Positions 31,504 through 38,533 of a DNA stretch of 41,734 nucleotides are shown here, piece after piece. A program made the position numbers and the translations under genes. Origin of the DNA: Thiohalobacter sp. (lineage in GTDB: Bacteria; Pseudomonadota; Gammaproteobacteria; DSM-19610); the NCBI GenBank assembly GCA_026984515.1, contig JALSRZ010000130.1, forward strand, positions 1 to 41,734, given 5' to 3'. The notes under the pieces are model-generated. The model was not told where the DNA came from, did not search any database, and was given only the letters and a program-made list of their open reading frames with translations. Positions within the stretch are counted from its first letter, which is position 1. Each line of letters begins with the position of its first letter.

Positions 31504-33264
31504 TTATTCAATATGAATCGGTGCACCGGGCTGACCCGGTTTCAGGGTTTCGTGGTTGGCAACCAGGTGATTGATTGCTCTCCTGAAAGCGGCTGGATCC
31601 AGATTAGCTGTGATATCCCTCTTCAGGTCAGAACGGCCTATCTGCTCCGCAAGACTCTCGCGAAAGACTTTATCCTCGATCAACGCAAGTATCTTTTTCC
31701 TGAATTCACTGTGCCCGTGCGTGACGACCTCGCCCAGCCCGGCTTTGCGCAGCAATGCGCAGGGAAACCGGTTATACCCGTGCGTGCCCTCCCTGACAAC
31801 CGCCGGCACTCCGACATAAAGGGAGTCAATAACCGTGTTAAATCCTCCAAAGGGATACGGAACGATAGAGATATCCCCCTTTGCCATTTCTGCGAGGAAT
31901 TTTCTGTAGCCCATCATGCCATGGAGCTCAAAATTATCCTCCCCCAGAATCTCCGCTATATCCTGCCAGTATACCGGTCTGGCCCATTGGTCTGCTTTGT
32001 CCAGGTCGGTAAAAAACCGGAAACAGACGGGTTTCGAACACGCATCGGTGATTTCTTTCAGCAAGCCGATGAGGTCGGCATTCATCTTCATCAAGGTCCA
32101 CGGACAATTTATAAGAACTCTGCCCGCATCGGGAGTGGACTGCTTTTCAACCGGTGCTGTTGGCCAAACCGGAATCATCCCCATACCGGGAAGCAGAACC
32201 AGCCGTTCTGAAAAATACCGGTCCGCCAGTTCCGGTATTTCCGAATCTTCACCAGCCATAAAATAATCGATCTGCCCGCCATGCATGCTGGCCGGGTGGC
32301 CATAGCCCATCACCTGTACAGGGGCCAGCCGGCAGTTACCCAGATAGATCGACTCTACGTCCATACCCACATCGGGAAAATAAGCCACCGTCCAGTCCTG
32401 GTCCAGGACCGCCGCACGCTGTTCTGCATTCAGCTGCCGAACATTCTGCAGTCGCGGGAAAGTCCTGATCGAGGAGAACATAGAGGTGTCTATCGCAGGA
32501 TTCATCTTTCCCAGGTGAACCAGCGTCAGCCGGTAGTCACCGACAAGCGTTTCCAGGTAGGGACGCAGGGCCCGGTAAACAGCGGAACCGGGAAACCAGC
32601 GTCGCGTTATCACCGCCAGCGAGCGTGGGTTTCGTTGCCCGCTCCACTGCAGCATTTCACAGTCCCTGCGTATCGCCCGGTTAAGCTTCTGCTTGTAGGA
32701 ACGTTCGTCTTCCGGCTCCAGGTAGGTGATATCAAAATAACCTGCGGACACGGTGCCCGGCGATACAACCTGGTAGGCGTCAGGCATATCGCGGTAATGC
32801 GCACGCGCATTTTCCATCAGCCAGGGCTGCGCCGGTGGAAGCGCTGTAAATGTCTGCATGGCATACCAGTGGGAAGCGAGGCCCGGTTTCTCCCGGAAAA
32901 GTTCCTGCAGCGGCAATCGAAAGCGGTTGCGTAATGAATAAAGGGCAAGAATCTTCTCAACAGGCGCGTTCTGTTCACAGAGCGTCCGCAACCAGGAATC
33001 CGTGTTGATAACCACGGAACACCCTGCAAGGTAGGCGATCGTACTGTTAAGAGAAATAAACTTTGGCGCATCTTTCGGCGGTATCGCAAAGTCCGGGTTG
33101 CAAAACAGGTGGAAAAAGTCTTGCATGAACTCATTGAGTTCGTCGCGAATCCTGTTGTTTATACCAGCGTGCTCACGCTCCCTGAACGTAACCAGGGCGC
33201 CCAGCAGCCTGGACGAAAGAGCATCGTGCCGGCTTGCTGACAGGAGGGAATAGCACTCTTGCAT
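31504..33264 (-). CDS. HMW1C-like glycosyltransferase (GT41 family)
   Basis: The 586-aa protein resembles the HMW1C/N-glycosyltransferase branch of GT41, cytosolic enzymes that add hexose to Asn of adhesins in some gammaproteobacteria. Its helical N-terminal half (AAD-like) has no canonical TPRs. The GT-B half shows APVQVMGYGHPASMHGGQID followed by YFMAGEDSEI (compare L-G-H-P-A-T-T-H-S-x-F-I-D-Y in HMW1C), INCPWTLMKMNADLIGLLKE with the expected UDP-contacting Lys, and VPYPFGGFNTVIDSLYVGVP, which matches the N-P-F-P-F-G-N-x-N block. It follows the U32-like gene by 11 bp and precedes a TPR-sulfotransferase by 24 bp. No partner adhesin or two-partner secretion system is in the window, so the substrate is open. 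Confidence 0.78.
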   Translation of the reverse strand: MQECYSLLSASRHDALSSRLLGALVTFREREHAGINNRIRDELNEFMQDFFHLFCNPDFAIPPKDAPKFISLNSTIAYLAGCSVVINTDSWLRTLCEQNAPVEKILALYSLRNRFRLPLQELFREKPGLASHWYAMQTFTALPPAQPWLMENARAHYRDMPDAYQVVSPGTVSAGYFDITYLEPEDERSYKQKLNRAIRRDCEMLQWSGQRNPRSLAVITRRWFPGSAVYRALRPYLETLVGDYRLTLVHLGKMNPAIDTSMFSSIRTFPRLQNVRQLNAEQRAAVLDQDWTVAYFPDVGMDVESIYLGNCRLAPVQVMGYGHPASMHGGQIDYFMAGEDSEIPELADRYFSERLVLLPGMGMIPVWPTAPVEKQSTPDAGRVLINCPWTLMKMNADLIGLLKEITDACSKPVCFRFFTDLDKADQWARPVYWQDIAEILGEDNFELHGMMGYRKFLAEMAKGDISIVPYPFGGFNTVIDSLYVGVPAVVREGTHGYNRFPCALLRKAGLGEVVTHGHSEFRKKILALIEDKVFRESLAEQIGRSDLKRDITANLDPAAFRRAINHLVANHETLKPGQPGAPIHIE

Positions 33265-33275
33265 GGTACGATTGA

Positions 33276-34022
33276 TCAGAATCCTGTAACACCCCTGATT
33301 CCGGCAATGCTTGCAGGCCTGGCGCGCAGTAACTTAAAACGGCTGAACCCCAGGGAGGAAAGCGCATCCAGATCAAAATCCACCATACCGTGCTTCTCCC
33401 TGTATTTTAGCGTCTGGGAACACTTGAACTCTCCACCCTTGTATTTATTGATGACGGAGATCGAGGGATAACATATTTTTGAAGGGCAGGTCAGCGCACA
33501 ACCCGCATTGGCAAACAGGGTAATCCGCTCCTTGTTTTCTATTTTAACCAGGAAGTCCGGGTCCTGGCAGAATTTCATTGGCAACACAACTGTATCGTAC
33601 AACTCAAATGCATTTTCAATTTTCCGGTACGTATTGATATTTTTTATCACACTCGCTTCGATCCGGTATTCCGGGAAATCCCTCCTGATCCAGCGTGCAA
33701 GGTCATCGTTTGTAACAATGACGGCGTTACCCTGCCGATGGTACTTCTCCAGCAACGGCAGGTTTTCCCGGTACTCCTCCGACTCTACGTAACTGTTGGT
33801 CAGTGGCATACGGACGCCGATACCCGCGGAATAAAGTTTATCCACGTCATGCTCGCTTATCTGCCGCTCTGTAAACGGACGACCTCCGTACAGCGTCGAT
33901 CTCTCCAGAAACCCGAACACACTATCAATATCGTGATGTGGAATATCCGGATAGTTCCGGGCAAGAAACGGGAGTATGGGAACTTCCTCTGACTTCCCCC
34001 GTACAGATATTGTAAATCGCAT
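33276..34022 (-). CDS. Unknown protein, possibly peptidase-U32-like TIM barrel
   Basis: The 248-aa protein is not one I can name with confidence. It alternates helices and short strands in a TIM-barrel-like way: MPLTNSYVESEEYRENLPLL, NAVIVTNDDLARWIRRDFP, IEASVIKNINTYRKIENAF, LYDTVVLPMKFCQDPDF and ITLFANAGCALTCPSKIC. The last contains a C-x4-C-x4-C cluster resembling the N-x-x-C-x-x-x-C-P block of U32-type proteins. U32 relatives act in RNA or cofactor hydroxylation and in surface-glycan loci. It is immediately upstream of the HMW1C-like gene (11 bp) and should be co-transcribed. There is no signal or membrane segment. Confidence 0.5.
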   Translation of the reverse strand: MRFTISVRGKSEEVPILPFLARNYPDIPHHDIDSVFGFLERSTLYGGRPFTERQISEHDVDKLYSAGIGVRMPLTNSYVESEEYRENLPLLEKYHRQGNAVIVTNDDLARWIRRDFPEYRIEASVIKNINTYRKIENAFELYDTVVLPMKFCQDPDFLVKIENKERITLFANAGCALTCPSKICYPSISVINKYKGGEFKCSQTLKYREKHGMVDFDLDALSSLGFSRFKLLRARPASIAGIRGVTGF

Positions 34023-34220
34023 TTCTGTTACCGTGCTGAATATAGGCTAGCCAGAATACACTCTGAATCCCGCGCATGTGCAAGTATCTATATTCATTGA
34101 CTTAACAACAAAACGTCAACCATTATTTTCCTTCAAAAATCCTTCGGATGGAATTATCCAACTGAATCCTTTAGAATTTTGATGTGCGTATAAAAAGCGC
34201 CACAGGCGTGATGACAGACC

Positions 34221-35468
34221 ATGAATAGCCGCAACAGCGAATTTCAAAATACCGGGGCTACCGACCCCGCCGCAGCGCAGGTTTTCCTGGATCGCGCCAT
34301 ACAGCACCACAAGGCCGGCCGGCTCCAGGCTGCCGAGACTGCCTACCGCGAGATACTGCAGTCCCTGCCGGAACATGGAGTAGCGCTGCATATGCTGGGG
34401 CTGATTGAATACCAGGCAGGTCGATATGAACAGGCCATCGACCTGATGAGCCGGGCGGAAGCCCGCATACCCGGCGATGCAGGGCTCCACACCAATCTGG
34501 GCACTGTCCTGCAGGCCAGCGGCCGCCTGGACGAAGCGGTCGGCCGGTATATGAACGCCATCGCTATCAACCCGGGCTTCGCACTCGCGTACAACAACCT
34601 GGGCAATGCCCTCAGGTTGCAGGGCAAGCACGAGCAGGCTGTGTCCGCCTTCCGTCAGGCTCTGGATATCGACCCGAATTACGTGGATGCCTGTGTAAAC
34701 CTGGCAATTGTATATCAATCAATGAACGAGACAGAGAAAGCCATACAGTGCTATGAAAAGGCTATCGCTCTCGACCCGCGTCATGGCCCGGCCACGCATA
34801 TGCTGGCCGCACTGCGGGGGGAACACACAAAGGCTGCCCCACCGGAGCACGTTGCCCACCTGTTTGACGAATATGCAGCCCGCTTTGATCACCACCTTGT
34901 CGATACCCTCGGCTACTCGATGCCCGGTCTGCTGCGCAGCGAGATTGATCGTCTTGGGGGAAAAGACGCACATTTCAGGAATGTGATCGATCTGGGCTGT
35001 GGCACCGGGCTGGCCGGCATCGCCTTTCGTCCGCTTGCCACCCGTTTGACCGGAGTCGACCTGTCACCTGGAATGATCGTAAAATCCAGGGAACGGAACG
35101 TATACGATGCCCTGTTTACAGGCGACATCGTCACTACCCTGCTGGAACGGCAGGAACACTACGACCTGTTTATTTGTGCTGACGTATTCCCCTACATCGG
35201 TGATGTCGGGCCACTGTTCTCGGCTTTGCACAGCCGCGCAAACGAAGACGCCCTGTTTGCCTTTTCCACGGAATCCCATACCGGCAGTGATTACATACTG
35301 CGTCCGACAGGGCGCTACGCCCATTCCGGTGACTACCTGTGCAGTGCGGCTGCAGACCACGGATTTTCGGTCATGACCATGCGCACGGAAAACCTGCGCA
35401 AACAGAAGGACCAGTGGATACCCGGCGATCTCGTCATACTTCGCAAAACGCCAGGGGATACCGTATGA
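34221..35468 (+). CDS. TPR protein with C-terminal SAM methyltransferase domain
   Basis: The 415-aa product has about five TPR units over residues 15-200 (ALHMLGLIEYQAGRYEQAI, AYNNLGNALRLQGKHEQAV) and a class I methyltransferase domain over about 215-410 of the COG4976 type. LFDEYAARFDHHL precedes motif I VIDLGCGTGLAGIAF (about 255-269), then LTGVDLSPGMIVKSRER, YDLFICADVFPYIGDVGPLF and a typical C-terminal strand set. It probably methylates a protein or small molecule recruited by the TPR part (inference). Its stop codon overlaps the start of the secreted dockerin-like gene (ATGA), implying translational coupling. The 198-bp gap upstream is AT-rich and shared with the divergent gene at 34022; I see no definite promoter. 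Confidence 0.88.
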   Translation: MNSRNSEFQNTGATDPAAAQVFLDRAIQHHKAGRLQAAETAYREILQSLPEHGVALHMLGLIEYQAGRYEQAIDLMSRAEARIPGDAGLHTNLGTVLQASGRLDEAVGRYMNAIAINPGFALAYNNLGNALRLQGKHEQAVSAFRQALDIDPNYVDACVNLAIVYQSMNETEKAIQCYEKAIALDPRHGPATHMLAALRGEHTKAAPPEHVAHLFDEYAARFDHHLVDTLGYSMPGLLRSEIDRLGGKDAHFRNVIDLGCGTGLAGIAFRPLATRLTGVDLSPGMIVKSRERNVYDALFTGDIVTTLLERQEHYDLFICADVFPYIGDVGPLFSALHSRANEDALFAFSTESHTGSDYILRPTGRYAHSGDYLCSAAADHGFSVMTMRTENLRKQKDQWIPGDLVILRKTPGDTV

Positions 35469-36229
35469 AATACTGGTCCATTCTTCCGGTCCTTGTGTAC
35501 CTGTTCCTGCCGGGAACAGCTTACGCGGACCACCTCAGCGGCCTTGCCATTACCGGCGTGCCGGCCAATGCCATTGTCGGTGCCTGGCCGGTTGATTCGC
35601 AATATTCCTGGCTAAGCAACCGTTTTCCCCAGGCAGGCAGCCCGCACTCCTGGCGCCTGCATCCCGGCACCGATGGCGGCATTTTGCTGGACCAGGCCCA
35701 GCCTTCCGGGTCCCTGACCGCTGAATTCCTGATGTTTAATATACCCACCACCATTTTCAGTGTTGGCAATGGCATTACGCTGGATGCCAGTGAAAATATC
35801 AACATGGATAACCTCCGCAAACTGGCCGGCAAGAACATTACGGACCTGGGTTCCGGCAGTGGCGCAAACCCGGTAGTGCCACTGGTGCCGGATATTACCG
35901 CACTGGCTGCCGGACAGAACGGCTGGCAGCTCAATGCGGATGGCACCTACCATATAATTTATAATACGCAGGGATCCTGTGCCGACTGCGAAATGATTAT
36001 TCATTTCTATGGCAACGTCATGCCGGTAACGCCCGATGGCGATATAAACGGCGACGGTAGCGTCACCGTCACCGATGTCCTGCTGGCCGAACGCTACCTG
36101 TTCGGGCTTACCCAGCTGACCCCCGGCCAGATTGCACACGGCGACCTGGCCCCGGCCGGCCAGGGTGACGGCGCCCTGACCATTGCGGACGTGTATCGCC
36201 TGATCAAGCTGCTCAATACCCCCAACTGA
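35465..36229 (+). CDS. Secreted protein with C-terminal dockerin-like (EF-hand pair) domain
   Basis: The 254-aa protein has a classical signal peptide, MKYWSILPVLVYLFLPGTAYA, with likely cleavage after Ala21. An unrecognised beta-rich domain spans about 22-185. Residues 190-254 form a dockerin type I-like module: DGDINGDGSVTVTDV gives a calcium loop (Asp193, Asn195, Asp197, Ser199, Asp204), followed by the helix LLAERYLFGL, and a second loop GDLAPAGQGDGALTIADV with Asp227, Asp235 and Asp242. Dockerins bind cohesins in cellulosomes, but isolated ones occur in many non-cellulolytic bacteria. No cohesin is in the window. The ATG overlaps the upstream methyltransferase stop by 4 bp, so the two are made together. 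Confidence 0.85.
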   Translation: MKYWSILPVLVYLFLPGTAYADHLSGLAITGVPANAIVGAWPVDSQYSWLSNRFPQAGSPHSWRLHPGTDGGILLDQAQPSGSLTAEFLMFNIPTTIFSVGNGITLDASENINMDNLRKLAGKNITDLGSGSGANPVVPLVPDITALAAGQNGWQLNADGTYHIIYNTQGSCADCEMIIHFYGNVMPVTPDGDINGDGSVTVTDVLLAERYLFGLTQLTPGQIAHGDLAPAGQGDGALTIADVYRLIKLLNTPN

Positions 36230-36326
36230 AATGCACCGGAAGTGGCTGCGCGCGCGTGTCGCGTATGCCCCGTCGTCCGGGAGTTTGAACGTCGCCACTT
36301 GCTGCAGCCGACGCAAATCTTCCCGT

Positions 36327-36508
36327 TAGCCCGCATTTCTCACCGGGTTCCGTAGCGAGGCGGTGGCAGGTCGTGTGATAAGCGGCGTTCGCGACCGAGG
36401 GCCGCGCAGGCATAGTCGACTCTATGTCGAGCAGCCCGACCGAGTGAACGCCGCTTAGCGCGCGGCATGACACCGCCGCAGCAGGAAGTCGGTGAGAAAT
36501 GCGGGTTA
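36327..36508. mobile_element. MITE-like palindromic element, long form (182 bp)
   Basis: The terminal inverted repeats are TAGCCCGCATTTCTCACCG (36327-36345) and CGGTGAGAAATGCGGGTTA (36490-36508), matching at 18 of 19. Inside are a perfect 12-bp inverted repeat, TAAGCGGCGTTC at 36379-36390 with GAACGCCGCTTA at 36446-36457, and a central CATAG-TCGACT-CTATG. There is no coding capacity. The next 19 bp after the left arm are shared with the 53-bp unit at 21031-21083, so the two are one family. The right end overlaps the acyltransferase stop codon. A non-autonomous transposable element is the likeliest identity; I do not recognise the parent transposase. Confidence 0.75.
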
Positions 36509-38422
36509 GTCCATGGTGTGTTCCAGGATGGGGTAAACCAGTAATGCTCCCTCACGCGTGAGGTGGTTATCATCCACATAAAGCGGCGTAAACCCGTCAT
36601 CCGCGTAGGTCCTGCAATATTCAGTTGCACACAGGATATCCGCAGGGTCAATGATATGAACCCGTGGGTTCTTTTTAAAAGTCCTGAATATCCTGTCGAT
36701 CGATGCCCGCTTTTCCATGTAGGCCTGTTTTGACACCTTGTGTGTCAGTTTCTTTATGTGGGTGGGCAGGTCCGGCACCGGTTCCAGTATCGTAACCGGA
36801 ATTTCCAACCCGTTGGTTAATTCATCAACCGTTCGCAACAGGGCGCGTTTCAAAACCCTGGCACTGTCAGATGGCAGGACACTGGTTGTTTCACTATCCG
36901 ACAGGTAATGGGTCGCTTTCTGAAGGCGACCATCCATAACCCATCCCGTCTGGTAAAGCATCCATCGCGACACCATGTAAATCATGTCGATGTTCGCCCT
37001 GTTCGCGTGCAGGAACGCCCTCACATTTTCGGAAAACTTTCCGGTGCACCCGTCCGCCCCGATGCCATCCAGCCTGAAGACACCAAAAACAGGGGCACAG
37101 CCCCCGCTGCGCGCCACAATGCCCCGGTAGCCGTTTTCTGAAGCAAATTTCTGGAAAGCCGGGAACAGTGCGTTCGAATGGGAGTCCCCGTATAAAAGAA
37201 AGATCTTGTCCGTATCCAGTGTTCCAAAACTGCATCTTTCCGTACTCTTCAGGGTTTCCTTCCCCTTGTAAAAGCATAACTGGTCATAGACATCCTGCTG
37301 CCCGGTTTCTACAGGACCCATTGCGTATAAGGCACCACCGGAAATCACCGACAGGGAAGCCAGTGCAACAATCCCTGCCTTTATCTGCAGGAATTCCCTC
37401 AGCCTCTGCGCTCTCCTGAAAGGCTGTTCCACAAATGTATATGAAAACGCGGACAGGACAAAGGCCAGAGCGAGGATCGACAACTTCATCCACAGGCCCA
37501 GCTCCCCGGTCATACTGCTTTTGACCAGCGCAATAATCGGCCAGTGCCAAAGATAAAGCGAATATGAAATCAGGCCGGTATAAACCACCGGGTGGCTTGT
37601 CAGTACAGCGGATAAAAGCGTCCCACCTCGTGCCGCATAAATAATCAGCGCGGTTCCCAGCACCGTATACAGCACGGTAAAACCGGAAAATGCGCCGCTC
37701 CTGTCCAGCAGGGCAATCGAAGCAATGATGAGCGTCAGACCGGCCATGGAGAGCAGGTTGTCCAGCACAACTCCCTTGCGGGGTATTCTGTGAAGTGTAA
37801 TAGCGAGCAACGCCCCGGCAAGCAGCTCCCAGAACCGTGTGAGCGGCAGGTAAAAGGTCGCAACGGGATCACTTAAGCCGATCGCCGGCATGCCTGTCAC
37901 AAAGGAGGCTATAGAAAACACCAGCAGTAACAGGACGATATTCCTGTCAGTCATTTTCCTTGTCAGCAACATGAACACCGGGAATACAATGTAAAACTGC
38001 TCTTCGATGCCCAGGGACCAGGTATGCAGCAGTGGCTTCAGTTCTGCGGCAACAGAGAAGTAATCCGAGTATTTCCAGAAGAAGAAATTGGATGTAAAGG
38101 TGCTGACACTGAAAACACTTTTCAGGAATTCTACAAAATCCTCCGGCAGGAGGAGGTAATACGCGAAGGGGATAAGCGCCATCACCACGAAAAACAGCGC
38201 CGGGATAATTCTTCGAACACGCCGCCGGTAAAAGTTCGGAATGGTAAAGTTGCCGTTCTTGATGTCGGAGCGAATACTGCCGGTTATCAGGAACCCGGAA
38301 ATCACAAAGAAAATATCAACGCCGACAAATCCCCCGGGCACAAAAGAGAAATCCAGGTGATATAAAATAACGGCAAGTACGGCGAGCGCTCTCAGGCCGT
38401 CTATTTCTTTATAATATTTCAT
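36506..38422 (-). CDS. Acyltransferase 3 (OafA/YrhL type) with C-terminal SGNH domain
   Basis: This 638-aa protein has an AT3 membrane domain (about residues 1-370, roughly ten hydrophobic segments). The opening YKEIDGLRALAVLAVILYH contains Arg11 and catalytic-type His22, followed by GGFVGVDIFFVISGFLITG. A periplasmic SGNH domain follows with FLLYGDSHSNALFP (Ser at about 414) and a C-terminal VDDNHLTREGA carrying the Asp617-x-x-His620 dyad. Such proteins O-acetylate lipopolysaccharide O-antigen, capsules, exopolysaccharide or peptidoglycan, using cytosolic acyl-CoA. The stop codon is supplied by the right end of the MITE-like element. It is followed upstream by the class III aminotransferase on the same strand, 111 bp away. 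Confidence 0.92.
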   Translation of the reverse strand: MKYYKEIDGLRALAVLAVILYHLDFSFVPGGFVGVDIFFVISGFLITGSIRSDIKNGNFTIPNFYRRRVRRIIPALFFVVMALIPFAYYLLLPEDFVEFLKSVFSVSTFTSNFFFWKYSDYFSVAAELKPLLHTWSLGIEEQFYIVFPVFMLLTRKMTDRNIVLLLLVFSIASFVTGMPAIGLSDPVATFYLPLTRFWELLAGALLAITLHRIPRKGVVLDNLLSMAGLTLIIASIALLDRSGAFSGFTVLYTVLGTALIIYAARGGTLLSAVLTSHPVVYTGLISYSLYLWHWPIIALVKSSMTGELGLWMKLSILALAFVLSAFSYTFVEQPFRRAQRLREFLQIKAGIVALASLSVISGGALYAMGPVETGQQDVYDQLCFYKGKETLKSTERCSFGTLDTDKIFLLYGDSHSNALFPAFQKFASENGYRGIVARSGGCAPVFGVFRLDGIGADGCTGKFSENVRAFLHANRANIDMIYMVSRWMLYQTGWVMDGRLQKATHYLSDSETTSVLPSDSARVLKRALLRTVDELTNGLEIPVTILEPVPDLPTHIKKLTHKVSKQAYMEKRASIDRIFRTFKKNPRVHIIDPADILCATEYCRTYADDGFTPLYVDDNHLTREGALLVYPILEHTMD

Positions 38423-38533
38423 CTTCTTTCATACCTGTAACCACAAAGCGAGCCCGGCAATTCCTGACCGCTCAAAACTCCCTGTGGTCACAGCAAACAA
38501 GTGGATCGCCGATCGTGCAGTCATTAACTGCAC

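Noticed and set aside
31432-32934. Several plus-strand reading frames of 110-260 codons
   Set aside because: They are opposite the HMW1C-like gene and the 3' neighbour; composition and lack of motifs mark them as antisense shadows.
34023-34220. Small RNA or riboswitch in the 198-bp divergent gap
   Set aside because: The gap is AT-rich, but I found no stable hairpin with a T-tract or any conserved aptamer-like pattern.
35612-36316. Minus-strand reading frame of 234 codons
   Set aside because: It is antisense to the signal-peptide and dockerin-like gene at 35465-36229 and has no recognisable features.
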